From an uncultured Clostridia bacterium (lineage in GTDB: Bacteria > Bacillota > Clostridia > Oscillospirales > CAG-272): a stretch of 47,817 nt of DNA. This document shows, one piece after another, positions 16,636 through 25,471 of the stretch (position 1 is its first letter; each line of letters begins with the position of its first letter). The DNA lies in contig CALWJW010000005.1 in assembly GCA_944381095.1 (NCBI GenBank), positions 1 through 47,817 on the forward strand, read 5' to 3'. The notes beneath the pieces were generated by a model. The model saw nothing but the letters and a program-made list of their open reading frames with translations, ran no database searches and was not told the origin of the DNA. The translations under genes and the position numbers were made by a program.

Positions 16636-17826
16636 TTAACCGGGTATTTCGCTGAGTACTTTTCTGAGAATTTCAAGGCCTTTGTCAATTTCACCGTAGG
16701 TTATAGTCAGAGGCGGAAGGAAACGGAGCACATCTTTTCCGGCAGTGAGGATCATAAGTCCTTCGGCAAGGCATTTTTTTGCGATTTCCTTGTGGGAGGC
16801 TTTGACTTTGACGCCTATCATCAGACCTCTGCCTCTTATTTCGCTGACTACGGGTGCGTTCATTAAGGAAATTTCAGAAATTATATAGTTGCCTTTTTCT
16901 TTTACCGAATTAAGAAATTCCGGTTTTGTAACGGTATCCATGACAACACAGGCGCCTGCGCATATTACCGGATTTCCTCCGAAAGTCGAACCGTGGTCAC
17001 CGGGGTGTAAAACATCTGCGCATTTTTCTCCCAGCACGCAGCAGCCAATCGGAAGTCCGGCGCCGAGTCCTTTGGCAAGAGTGAAGATGTCGGGTTTTAC
17101 GCCGACATTCTGATAAGCGTAAAGGGTGCCTGTACGTGCAATGCCTGTCTGTACCTCGTCGAAAATAAGAAGTATATCTTTTTCGTCGCAAAGCTTTTTT
17201 ACTTCGGACAGGAAACCGGCGTCAATGACATTCACGCCTCCCTCTCCCTGTATTACCTCGCACATCACTGCGCATACCGTACCGTCGCAGAGTTTTTCAA
17301 GAGCTTCAATGTCCCCGGCTTTCACGTAGTCAAAGCCTTCGGTAAAAGGAAAGAAATAGTTGTGGAAAACATCCTGTCCGGTTGCCGAAAGAGTAGTCAC
17401 GGTCCTTCCGTGGAAAGAATCGAGAAGAGTTATTATTTTGCTTCTTCCTTTCCCGTACTTATCAAAGCTGTATTTACGCGCGGTCTTTATCGCTGCTTCA
17501 TTGGCTTCTCCGCCGCTGTTTGAAAAAATAACTTTTTTCATCTGTGAAGACTTTACTATTTTTTCAGCCAGCACCGCTGTCGGAGCTGAGTAGTAATAGT
17601 TGGATATGTGCTGTATTTTTCCAAGCTGTTCCGTAACCGCGGCGATCCATTCTTCCGGAGCTATACCAAGTGAATTAACGCCTATTCCGGCGGTGAAGTC
17701 GATATATTTCCTGCCGCATACGTCGGTGAGAGTGGCGTTTTTTCCGTAAGCCGGGACAAGAGGGAGTCTTCCGTAGGTGGAAGCTATATATTCCTCGTCA
17801 AGTTTTTTTATTTCTGATATGTTCAT
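16636..17826 (-). CDS. argD: Acetylornithine aminotransferase
   Basis: A PLP enzyme converting N-acetylglutamate-5-semialdehyde to N2-acetylornithine (the step after argC). 396 residues, normal length. Visible features: YIDFTAGIGVNSLG, the SGGEANEAAIKTAR phosphate-binding motif, SFHGRTVTTLSATG, IFDEVQTGIARTG with the PLP Asp, and Lys252 in TLAKGLGAGLPIG as the Schiff-base lysine. GAGG lies eight bases before the ATG. It is the last gene of the minus-strand arginine cluster. Confidence 0.96.
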   Translation of the reverse strand: MNISEIKKLDEEYIASTYGRLPLVPAYGKNATLTDVCGRKYIDFTAGIGVNSLGIAPEEWIAAVTEQLGKIQHISNYYYSAPTAVLAEKIVKSSQMKKVIFSNSGGEANEAAIKTARKYSFDKYGKGRSKIITLLDSFHGRTVTTLSATGQDVFHNYFFPFTEGFDYVKAGDIEALEKLCDGTVCAVMCEVIQGEGGVNVIDAGFLSEVKKLCDEKDILLIFDEVQTGIARTGTLYAYQNVGVKPDIFTLAKGLGAGLPIGCCVLGEKCADVLHPGDHGSTFGGNPVICAGACVVMDTVTKPEFLNSVKEKGNYIISEISLMNAPVVSEIRGRGLMIGVKVKASHKEIAKKCLAEGLMILTAGKDVLRFLPPLTITYGEIDKGLEILRKVLSEIPG

Positions 17827-17976
17827 TTGATTACCTCAAAAAATAGCTGGATTTTGAAATTCAAATCGGTGCTCCATTTTGAAATTTAAAGCTTTGCCGA
17901 TATCTTGCTTTTTAAAATTTTTCAAAATAAAGAATGTCTTAATTATCATGCAAACACGGATCCGTTAAAAAGAATA

Positions 17977-18885
17977 TCAAAGACTGAACATTGTGCCGGC
18001 TCCTTCGTCGGACAGCATTTCGAGAAGGACCGAGTGCGGTACTCTTCCGTCGATTATACAGGTGCTGTGAACTCCCTTGCGTATAGCTTTTGCACAGCAA
18101 CGTATTTTCGGGATCATTCCGCCTTTTATGATACCCTTTTCGATCAGACTTTCGATTTCATTTATTTTGATCTCCGGGATAAGAGTCGTAGGATCATTCG
18201 GGTCAAGCATCACCCCGGATATGTCTGTGAGTAAAATCAGATTTGTCGCCCCGAGCGCCGTGGCAATTTCCGCTGCTGCGGTATCGGCGTTTATGTTGTA
18301 TACCGGTGCTCCGTCGGTACCCTTAGCAACGGTGCTTATGACCGGAATGAAACCGGCTTTCAGGTTAGCAAGTACGATTGACGGGTTGCAACCCGTTACC
18401 TCACCGACATACCCGTAATCCGTCCCGTCTTCTGCGGTCAGTTTTTCGGCGCAAAGGAGTTCACCGTCAACTCCGCAGAGTCCCACGGCTTTTCCTCCTA
18501 TCTGCTCAATATAATTCACCAGTTCTTTATTTACCTTTCCGGCGAGCACCATCTGGACTATTTCCATTGTTTCCTCGTCAGTGTAACGCAGACCGTTGAC
18601 GAATTTTGATACCTTACCGGTCTTTGTAAGCATTTCATTTATTTCAGGACCGCCGCCGTGAACAAGCACGATATTTATGCCTATGCAGGAAAGCAGCACG
18701 ATATCGGAAATTACAGCAGCTTTCAGCTGTTCGTTTATCATTGCGTTCCCGCCGTACTTGACCACCACGGTTTTTCCGGAATATTTCTGTATGTAGGGTA
18801 GTGCTCTTGAAAGAACATATGATTTTTCGAGATTGGAAAGTTTATTTACCGATTCGGGCGCGTTTGGAATGGAAATGTTGTCCAT
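17977..18885 (-). CDS. argB: Acetylglutamate kinase
   Basis: Phosphorylates N-acetylglutamate. 302 residues, amino acid kinase fold: VVVKYGGNAM near 40-50, LVHGGGPEINEML, GKVNKELV, GLCGVDGELL, and C-terminal NINADTAAAEIATALGATNLILLTDISGVM with KGGMIPK. An N-terminal extension (about 30 residues) before VVVKYGG is the kind seen in arginine-sensitive hexameric enzymes; feedback inhibition is therefore likely but inferred. GGAGG lies seven bases before the ATG. It lies between argC and argD. Confidence 0.96.
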   Translation of the reverse strand: MDNISIPNAPESVNKLSNLEKSYVLSRALPYIQKYSGKTVVVKYGGNAMINEQLKAAVISDIVLLSCIGINIVLVHGGGPEINEMLTKTGKVSKFVNGLRYTDEETMEIVQMVLAGKVNKELVNYIEQIGGKAVGLCGVDGELLCAEKLTAEDGTDYGYVGEVTGCNPSIVLANLKAGFIPVISTVAKGTDGAPVYNINADTAAAEIATALGATNLILLTDISGVMLDPNDPTTLIPEIKINEIESLIEKGIIKGGMIPKIRCCAKAIRKGVHSTCIIDGRVPHSVLLEMLSDEGAGTMFSL

Positions 18886-19156
18886 TTTTTACCTCCGGGA
18901 AAAGAATACTTGAAGCAAGAAGCGACTGACGTATCAATATCGGATTCAAACTTCATATCAATGCCGTCAGGCGGTTATGTGGGTAAGGCAGATCGGTTCC
19001 GGTACGACAAACCGACACTGCAAGACGGTTACGGAGACTATTTTCGATCGGAACCGTCAAAGTATTGCGTAAATCAGAGCAGCCACGTGATGAACACAAA
19101 TCAGAACTGTCGCGGAACTGCGTAAAAACCAAAGCTGTCAAAGAATCGGACGCAAA
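18886..19156 (-). repeat. argC-argB spacer with a copied piece of the argC 3' end
   Basis: A 26-base segment at 19153-19178, which spans the argC stop codon and its last codons, recurs at 19097-19122 with a single difference, 56 bases away. The rest of the 270-base spacer holds no gene. A loose inverted repeat built on CGGTTCCG / CGGAACCG spans about 18994-19058. Confidence 0.65.
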
Positions 19157-20197
19157 TCAGAACTGTTGCGGAACTGCGCACAAAGCAGTGTCTTCCGGGT
19201 AACCGTAGTAAATGTTCATGTTCTGAACAGCCTGTCCTGCCGCGCCTTTGACCATGTTGTCAATAACTGAGCAGACGACAAGTCTGTTACATCGCATATC
19301 AAAGTGCAGAGAAATGTCGCAATAGTTGGACATCCGTACGTTTTTGATGTTTGCGTAGCAGCCGTCAGGAATAAGTCTTACGAATTTTTCGCCGGCATAT
19401 GCCTTTTGGTAACATTCTCTTACCTTTTCCTTCGTAACTCCCTCGTTAAGATTCATGTAAACCGTCGACTCTATGCCTCTGTTTACCGGGAGCAGATGAG
19501 GAATGAAGGTAACTCTGAGTTCCGTACCGGCAACGTCGGAAAGCGTCTGTTCTATTTCCGGTGTATGCCTGTGCTGGCAAGCCTTGTAAGCTGAAAAAGC
19601 TTCGTTGGTATCGGGATAATGACTGTTCTGTGTCAGACCTCTTCCTGCTCCGGTCACACCCGATTTTGAATCGATTATTATGTTGTCGGTGCGGACGAGG
19701 GCGTTTGAAAGTGCGGGAGCGCAGGCGAGAGCTATCGAAGTAGGATAACATCCGGGGTTTCCGATGATTTTTGCCTCCTTTACCTTATCTCTGTAAAGCT
19801 CGGGGAGACAGTATCTGGCATACTTATGTATTTCCGGGTGAGAATAAGCACGCTTATACCATTCGGAGTAATCGTTTTCGTCGTACATCCTGAAATCTGC
19901 ACCGAGATCGATAAGCAGCTTGCCTTTTTCAAGGCAGGTTTCAGCCAGGGGTTCGGAAAGGCCGTGAGGCAGAGAAGCGAAAATGACGTCTGATTTTTCT
20001 ATGACCGCAGAAGCGTTTTCGAGAGTCAGATCGAGAATACCCCTGAAATTCTCAAAGACATCTGAATAAAGCTTTCCTTCGTAAGAGACTGATGATACGG
20101 AGGAGATATTGACGTAAGGGTGCTGACAAAGTATCCGTGCAAGCTCAGCTCCGGCGTAACCGGTGGCGCCCACGATACCGACATTTATTTTTTTCAT
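19157..20197 (-). CDS. argC: N-acetyl-gamma-glutamyl-phosphate reductase
   Basis: An NADPH-dependent reductase making N-acetylglutamate semialdehyde. 346 residues. The Rossmann start is VGIVGATGYAGAELARIL, the catalytic Cys150 lies in GNPGCYPTSIAL, and SGVTGAGRG and HRHTPEIEQ are conserved. AGAGGAA lies eight bases before the ATG. The final residues (CAVPQQF) and stop are partly duplicated downstream, see the spacer entry. Confidence 0.96.
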   Translation of the reverse strand: MKKINVGIVGATGYAGAELARILCQHPYVNISSVSSVSYEGKLYSDVFENFRGILDLTLENASAVIEKSDVIFASLPHGLSEPLAETCLEKGKLLIDLGADFRMYDENDYSEWYKRAYSHPEIHKYARYCLPELYRDKVKEAKIIGNPGCYPTSIALACAPALSNALVRTDNIIIDSKSGVTGAGRGLTQNSHYPDTNEAFSAYKACQHRHTPEIEQTLSDVAGTELRVTFIPHLLPVNRGIESTVYMNLNEGVTKEKVRECYQKAYAGEKFVRLIPDGCYANIKNVRMSNYCDISLHFDMRCNRLVVCSVIDNMVKGAAGQAVQNMNIYYGYPEDTALCAVPQQF

Positions 20198-20332
20198 AAA
20201 TCAGTTCCTCTCTGATGTAATCTTTATAAGCAGTGAGTGCAGACCGGCAGTTAAATGTTGAATAAAACTGACCGGAGATCCGTAAAAAACGTACCGGAAT
20301 GCAGCACCGGAAAGCTTGACGGTTATTCCTCA

Positions 20333-21730
20333 TCACTCTGCATTTTTCCGGGCGCCGGTAAAATCACGGCACAGTGCGATCTGTTCCGCTACGCGTGCGG
20401 AAGCCGGTCCGCCTGTGACTTTACGTCCGTTTACGCAGTTGACAAGGTCAATGGCTGAGTATATGCCGTCCTCAAACTCCGAACAGAAATCTTTGTATTC
20501 GCCAAGACTCATGGTTTCGAGAGTTTTTCCGTTGTCAATGCAGTAGGCAATTATTTTTCCGGTTATTTTGTAAGCGTCACGGAAGGGAAGTCCTTTTTTC
20601 ACCAGATAATCTGCGCAGTCGGTAGCGTTTATAAAGCCCTTGGCGGCGGCGTTTCTCATCACTGAAACGTTTACCTTGCAAGTGTTCAGCATTTCACCGA
20701 AAATGTCTATGCAAAGCTTTGTATTGTCGATTGCGTCGAAAATGGCTTCCTTGTCTTCCTGCATATCCTTGTTGTAAGCAAGCGGCAAACCTTTCATCAA
20801 AGTCAGCAACGTCATAAGCGAGCCGTAAACCCTTGCGCACTTTCCGCGCACAAGCTCGGCAATGTCCGGATTTTTTTTCTGAGGCATGATCGACGACCCG
20901 GTAGAGTAGGCATCGTCCAGCTCTATGAAACCGAATTCAGATGAGCACCAGAGTATTATCTCTTCCGAAAAACGGCTCAGATGCATCATGATAAGCGAAA
21001 GGTCGGAGGCGCTTTCAATTACAAAATCCCTGTCAGAAACTCCGTCTATGGAGTTCTGTGTGACACCGTCGAATCCGAGAGCTTTTGCAACACTTTCACG
21101 GTCGATCGGGTAAGTTGTTGTCGCAAGAGCGCCGGAACCGAGAGGCAGGTAATTCATTCTGGCAACAGAATTCTCGATTCTCGTTACGTCGCGCATGAGC
21201 ATCTGTGCATAAGCCATTATATAATGGGCAAGAGTGACCGGCTGTGCTCTTTGAAGGTGTGTGTATCCGGGCATCACGGTTTCAAGATGCATTGACGCTT
21301 TATCCGCTATGATATCTATCAGTCTGATCAGGGAAGACTTTATCTCGCCCATGGATTTTCTGACGTACATACGGCAGTCGAGAGCCACTTGGTCATTTCT
21401 GCTTCTTGCGGTATGCAGACGTTTTCCTGCGTCTCCTATTCTGTCGGTAAGCTCCGCTTCAATGAACATATGGATATCTTCTGCATTCATATCGAATTCA
21501 AGCTTTCCGTTTTCTATGTCGTCAAGAATGTCAGAAAGCCCTCCGAGAATTTCAGAACAGTCCTTTTCTGAAATAATGCCCTGACGGCACAGCATAGCGG
21601 CGTGCGCCATACTTCCGGTAATATCTTCTCTGTAAAGACGGTTGTCGAATGATATTGAAGAATTGAAGTCATTAACGGCAGCGCTGAGTTCTTTTTTGAA
21701 GCGGCCTTCCCACATTTTTTTTGTTTGCAT
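20333..21730 (-). CDS. argH: Argininosuccinate lyase
   Basis: Cleaves argininosuccinate to arginine and fumarate. 465 residues. Signatures: MWEGRF at the N-terminus, TARSRNDQVALD (108-119), His158 in MPGYTHLQRAQP, and GSSIMPQKKNP (278-288) with the catalytic Ser. AAAGGG precedes the ATG. It is the first gene of the argH-argC-argB-argD unit; argG is not adjacent and not in the window. Confidence 0.97.
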   Translation of the reverse strand: MQTKKMWEGRFKKELSAAVNDFNSSISFDNRLYREDITGSMAHAAMLCRQGIISEKDCSEILGGLSDILDDIENGKLEFDMNAEDIHMFIEAELTDRIGDAGKRLHTARSRNDQVALDCRMYVRKSMGEIKSSLIRLIDIIADKASMHLETVMPGYTHLQRAQPVTLAHYIMAYAQMLMRDVTRIENSVARMNYLPLGSGALATTTYPIDRESVAKALGFDGVTQNSIDGVSDRDFVIESASDLSLIMMHLSRFSEEIILWCSSEFGFIELDDAYSTGSSIMPQKKNPDIAELVRGKCARVYGSLMTLLTLMKGLPLAYNKDMQEDKEAIFDAIDNTKLCIDIFGEMLNTCKVNVSVMRNAAAKGFINATDCADYLVKKGLPFRDAYKITGKIIAYCIDNGKTLETMSLGEYKDFCSEFEDGIYSAIDLVNCVNGRKVTGGPASARVAEQIALCRDFTGARKNAE

Positions 21731-21857
21731 TTTTTTGACCCTTTCAGAAGGTAAACTGACGGATTTTTATTCAGACGATGTTTTGTTCCGGTCGGATATA
21801 TTCCGGCACACCCGTCCATTGATCCGGTAAAAACGGTTTTTTGAAGTTAATACATTG

Positions 21858-21886
21858 ATTATAATACTTTCCGTACGGAAAAACAA
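21858..21886 (-). promoter_or_regulatory. Promoter of the argHCBD unit
   Basis: On the minus strand: TTGTTT (complement of 21881-21886), 17 bases, TATAAT (complement of 21858-21863). It gives a leader of about 120 nt before argH. Confidence 0.8.
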
Positions 21887-21937
21887 GTGTTATTTTCAAC
21901 AAATATTAGGGCTGAGCGCACAGTAAAAGATATTAAA

Positions 21938-21971
21938 TGCATAAAAATGCACAACATATGAATATTATGCA
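21938..21971. promoter_or_regulatory. Candidate ARG boxes
   Basis: TGCATAAAAATGCA (21938-21951) is a perfect palindrome close to the Gram-positive ARG-box pattern TGAATAAAAATTCA. TGAATATTATGCA (21959-21971) resembles a second box one base short. They lie between the divergent argH and mscL promoters. ArgR/AhrC binding is inferred; no regulator gene is present here. Confidence 0.45.
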
Positions 21972-22005
21972 GTAAAAAATCGATAAACAAAATCACTGAC
22001 AGTGA

Positions 22006-22034
22006 TTGACATTTGGCTTTACGTATGGTAAAAT
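22006..22034 (+). promoter_or_regulatory. Promoter of the mscL operon
   Basis: TTGACA (22006-22011), 17 bases, TAAAAT (22029-22034). It would transcribe mscL and, since no terminator separates them, the four sugar genes that follow. Confidence 0.88.
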
Positions 22035-22098
22035 TGACGCGGTAAACGATCGGCAGTAGCGATCTGCAACGGTAAAATGAATGATAGGGAGAAACAGT

Positions 22099-22701
22099 AT
22101 GAGCGAGGAAGATAAAAAAGTCCTTGAAGCGAGGATAGAAAGCGCAAGGAAAAAAGAACGTGCGGAGAAAAGAAGCAAAATAGAGAAAAAGAAAAAGGAA
22201 TTCATGTCCGATTTCAAAAAATTCATAACCAGAGGAAACGTAATAGACCTTGCGGTCGCCATGGTAATAGGAACTGCTTTCAACAAGATCGTCAGCGGAC
22301 TTGTCAACTACATAATAATGCCGCTTGTCGGTGTGATAACCGGCGGGTTCAGTATTGTGGACTGGAAATGGGTGGTAAGACCGGAAACAGAGACTAACAG
22401 CGAGCTTGCCGTACAGTACGGGGCGTTTTTGCAGGCAATCGTTGATTTTCTCATAATAGCGTTCAGCGTTTTCGTAGCGGTCAAAGTGATCACCAAAGTC
22501 AAAAACAAGCTCAACGAAAAAGAAGCCGAAAAAAAGAAAGCGGAAGAAGCCAAAAAGAAGGCGGATGATTTACGAAGCGCCGAAGCGCTCAGAATTGCCG
22601 AGGAAAAGAAGAGACAGCAGGAAGACGAAATGCGTGAAAATATCCGCAAGCAGACACTTATTCTCGAACGCATAGCGGAAACCCTTTCTGAAAATAAATA
22701 A
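22099..22701 (+). CDS. mscL: Large-conductance mechanosensitive channel with extended N-terminus
   Basis: A homopentameric membrane valve that opens under hypo-osmotic stress. The core is clear: FKKFITRGNVIDLAVAMVIGTAFNKIVSGLVNYIIMPLVGVITGG (about 40-83, helix 1), a periplasmic loop, helix 2 QAIVDFLIIAFSVFVAVKVITKV, then a long charged coiled-coil tail. From ATG 22099 (AGGGAG seven bases upstream) it is 200 residues, with a Lys/Glu-rich extension of about 35 residues before the usual start. An internal ATG at 22204 has AAGGAA just before it and would give a normal-length start. A 22081 ATG upstream of the ribosome binding site is rejected. It is first in an operon with sugar enzymes. Confidence 0.92.
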   Translation: MSEEDKKVLEARIESARKKERAEKRSKIEKKKKEFMSDFKKFITRGNVIDLAVAMVIGTAFNKIVSGLVNYIIMPLVGVITGGFSIVDWKWVVRPETETNSELAVQYGAFLQAIVDFLIIAFSVFVAVKVITKVKNKLNEKEAEKKKAEEAKKKADDLRSAEALRIAEEKKRQQEDEMRENIRKQTLILERIAETLSENK

Positions 22702-22736
22702 AATGATTGCATAGATATGCAAAAAGGGAGGTAAAC

Positions 22737-24731
22737 ATGCTTATAACAGATGAGAAATTTTTTTGTGAGGAACTGAATGAACAGATCCCGGAGATGCAAA
22801 AAGCCGCACGCGCTTACAGGGAAAGCGGACTACAAGCGGCGGAAAAGGTACTTGCCGACTACGTAAGGCAGAATATAGAGCCGGATAAGTATTTCAAAAT
22901 TCCGTATTACGAGAGGGAAAATGCCTGGGCGCTTTCCACGGATGACGATTTTGCGGCTGCGGAAAAGATAATGCGCGGCGAGCTGCGTTCCTGCGGATTT
23001 ACTCATAAGTTTGAAAACGGTGAAGTGGACTGGGAATTCAATCCTACGTACAATCAGTACAAGGAATGGACCTGGCAGCTTTCAAGACACCATGAATGGC
23101 GCTGTCTCGGATACTGTTACCGGATGACCGGAGACGAAAAATACGCTCAGTGTTTTGTAAAATATTTGATGAGCTGGTGCGCACAGGCGGTCTGTCCCGA
23201 AAACGCTCCGTCCGGTGCAACAAACTGTTGGAGAACGATAGAAGCCGGAATAAGGATGACTAAAAACTGGCATTACGCGTTTTTTGCATTTATAAATTCC
23301 CCGCATATGACAGACCATGTGATCACTACATACATGAAATCAATTTGTGAGCACGGATACAGGCTGTCAAAATTTTCATCGGCAGGAAACTGGCTGATAA
23401 TGGAAATGGCGGGACTGGCACATATAGCCATGCTTTATCCGTTTTTGAAGAAAAACGGCGAATGGGCAGATTACGCATTCGGAAGACTTGCCTCTGAGAT
23501 AGACGTTCAGGTATATCCTGACGGTTTTCAGTATGAGCTTTCGACCGGTTACCACGGCGTTGTCGTACAGAACTACGACTGGGTAATAAATACGGCGAAA
23601 GCGATGGAATATAAAATTTCAGACGAACTTTCAAAAAATCTGCAAAGGTGCTTTGAGCTGTATATAAAGCTTTGTCAGCCTGACAGACATACGCCGGACA
23701 TTAATGACGGCGGAAGAGCTGATGTAGCCTTTTGGGAAAAACTCGGATCATATTATTTCCCGGAGCGTGAGGATTTCAGGTATTTTGCGACAGAGGGTAG
23801 GGAAGGCAAACTTCCGGACTATGTAAGTATAGCGCTGCCTTACTCAGGAATAGCGATGATGAGGACGGATTGGTCTAAAAAAGCAGTAAATGTGTTTATG
23901 GAGTCGGCTCCGTTCGGAAAAGCCCATCAGCACGAGGACAAACTGAACGTGCTGATGTTCGCATACGGAAAGAATGTGCTCAGAGACACCGGAAATTATG
24001 CTTACGACACATCTGACATGAGAAAATTCGTACTTGACACACGTTCCCATAACTGCGCAATGGTAGACGATCGCAGTCAGGCAAGGGGCAGACGTTACAA
24101 CTGGAAGCCGGAGTACATAAAAGAACGTTCAAATCTGAAATGGAAGTTCACAAAAGACACAGATGTTGCCGAAGGAGTGTATGATGAAGGCTACGGTCCG
24201 GAGTTTATCGACGTGAAGCATTGCCGCAAACTGATATTCTTCAAAAAAGGACTCGGAGGCAGTCTGCCGTTTGCGTTGGTGGTTGACAGATTTGTTCCGG
24301 GAGACGGTAAGCAACATAAGTACGCAGTTTCCTACCAGATGGACATACAGCCGTACACGGTAGAAAACGGAATATATACCGCTGATTTCGGAGACGGAGT
24401 GACAATGTCGGTTATCGGAGATGTAATTCCTGAAATTATTTCCGGACAAAAGGAACCCTATATGCTCGGTTGGAGACCGGTCCACAAAACTGAGGAGCAT
24501 GAACATAATCCGGCGCCCTGCCTGCGTTATACACGTAACGGCGGAAATGTAAGAATTATTACGGCGCTTTATCCTTCTGATAACGGTGAATGTGTGTTAA
24601 GCGGTATAAAGATAAGCGACAGTTTCAGCGACGATGATATAACTTTGACTTTTAACGACGGAAAGAATATTACGGTAAGAGAGAGCGACTACCCGGCGTA
24701 CAGCGATTCGCCGGAAAAGTACAGCGACTGA
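22737..24731 (+). CDS. Heparinase II/III family protein, cytosolic
   Basis: A polysaccharide lyase-like protein of 664 residues from ATG 22737 (GGGAGG six bases upstream). The N-terminal alpha/alpha toroid includes FNPTYNQYKEWTWQLSRHHEWRCLGYCY, WRTIEAGIR and ELSTGYHGVVVQNYDW (about 265-280). The C-terminal heparinase II/III-like beta-sandwich has KAHQHEDKLNVLMFAYGKNVLRDTGNY (about 394-420). These carry the Tyr and His residues typical of the fold. There is no signal peptide, so it likely acts on imported oligosaccharides by beta-elimination at a uronic acid. It is co-directional with the mutarotase, tautomerase and esterase genes, gaps 11-44 bases. The substrate (glycosaminoglycan, alginate-like or rhamnose-uronate polymer) cannot be fixed. 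Confidence 0.87.
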   Translation: MLITDEKFFCEELNEQIPEMQKAARAYRESGLQAAEKVLADYVRQNIEPDKYFKIPYYERENAWALSTDDDFAAAEKIMRGELRSCGFTHKFENGEVDWEFNPTYNQYKEWTWQLSRHHEWRCLGYCYRMTGDEKYAQCFVKYLMSWCAQAVCPENAPSGATNCWRTIEAGIRMTKNWHYAFFAFINSPHMTDHVITTYMKSICEHGYRLSKFSSAGNWLIMEMAGLAHIAMLYPFLKKNGEWADYAFGRLASEIDVQVYPDGFQYELSTGYHGVVVQNYDWVINTAKAMEYKISDELSKNLQRCFELYIKLCQPDRHTPDINDGGRADVAFWEKLGSYYFPEREDFRYFATEGREGKLPDYVSIALPYSGIAMMRTDWSKKAVNVFMESAPFGKAHQHEDKLNVLMFAYGKNVLRDTGNYAYDTSDMRKFVLDTRSHNCAMVDDRSQARGRRYNWKPEYIKERSNLKWKFTKDTDVAEGVYDEGYGPEFIDVKHCRKLIFFKKGLGGSLPFALVVDRFVPGDGKQHKYAVSYQMDIQPYTVENGIYTADFGDGVTMSVIGDVIPEIISGQKEPYMLGWRPVHKTEEHEHNPAPCLRYTRNGGNVRIITALYPSDNGECVLSGIKISDSFSDDDITLTFNDGKNITVRESDYPAYSDSPEKYSD

Positions 24732-24775
24732 ATCGCAGTAAACCGGATTAAAATGATAAAGCAGGGGGAATGTTT

Positions 24776-25093
24776 ATGGAAAAATATGCTTGGACAGGAA
24801 AAATAGCGCCGGGTAAAAAAGCGGAATATGTAAAAAGGCATGATGAGATATGGCCTGAAATGAAAAAAGTACTGAAAGAAGCGGGGATAAAGAACTATAC
24901 CATCTGGAATACCGGAGACACGCTTTTCGGGTATTACGAATGCGAAAAGGGAGTGGGGTATGCGGCGCAGGTACAAAAAGATAGTCCTGTCGTGAAAAAA
25001 TGGGACGAATATATGAAGGATATACTTATAATGGAAAAGGATCCGGTAACCGGGGCACAGCCGCTGCTCGCAAAGGTTTTCGAGCTTGAATGA
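24776..25093 (+). CDS. rhaM: L-rhamnose mutarotase
   Basis: Interconverts alpha- and beta-L-rhamnose (or a related pyranose). 105 residues from ATG 24776, which has AGGGGG seven bases upstream; the ATG at 24770 overlaps the ribosome binding site spacing and is less likely. The family pattern is visible: KIAPGKKAEYVKRHDEIWPEMKKVLKEAGIKNYTIW, LFGYYEC, and the C-terminal MEKDPVTGAQPLLAKVFELE. His and Tyr/Trp residues of the dimeric alpha/beta barrel are in place. Its operon position suggests rhamnose or a related deoxysugar is released by the pathway. Confidence 0.9.
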   Translation: MEKYAWTGKIAPGKKAEYVKRHDEIWPEMKKVLKEAGIKNYTIWNTGDTLFGYYECEKGVGYAAQVQKDSPVVKKWDEYMKDILIMEKDPVTGAQPLLAKVFELE

Positions 25094-25121
25094 TGTTTGA
25101 AAAGAAAAGGAGATAAGAAAT

Positions 25122-25460
25122 ATGCCTTATATTGATGTCAGAACGTCCGTCAGTATTGATGAAAAGGCGGAGAAGATCCTGAAAGAAGAATTCGGAAAGG
25201 CGATAGAGATCATACCCGGAAAGAGTGAAAATTGGCTGATGGTGAATCTGGAAGGCGGAAAAAGTATGTATTTCCGCGGAACAGAGGGAGCGGCAATGAT
25301 AGACGTGCACGTCTTCGGGAAGGCAAAAGCCGCGGATTACGGTAAGCTGACAGAAAAGCTTACGGCGATCGTTTGCAAGACGCTCGGTATCGGGAAAGAC
25401 AGGATTTACGTCAAGTACAGCGAGTATCAGTACTGGGGCTATAACGGATCCAACTTCTGA
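25122..25460 (+). CDS. MIF-family tautomerase
   Basis: A 112-residue protein with the macrophage migration inhibitory factor fold. Pro2 directly after the start Met is the catalytic base of this superfamily, followed by YIDVRTSVSIDEKAEKILKEEFGKAIEIIPGKSENWLMV and a C-terminal YVKYSEYQYWGYNGSNF. The family catalyses keto-enol tautomerisation of phenylpyruvate-like compounds. In this operon it could act on an unsaturated uronate or keto-sugar, which is speculation. AAGGAG precedes the ATG. The gene lies 28 bases after rhaM and 11 before the SGNH gene. Confidence 0.87.
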   Translation: MPYIDVRTSVSIDEKAEKILKEEFGKAIEIIPGKSENWLMVNLEGGKSMYFRGTEGAAMIDVHVFGKAKAADYGKLTEKLTAIVCKTLGIGKDRIYVKYSEYQYWGYNGSNF

Positions 25461-25471
25461 AAGGAGCGGAA

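Noticed and set aside
16224..16694. 156-codon minus-strand frame
   Set aside because: It overlaps the end of argD and its terminator and shows no family features.
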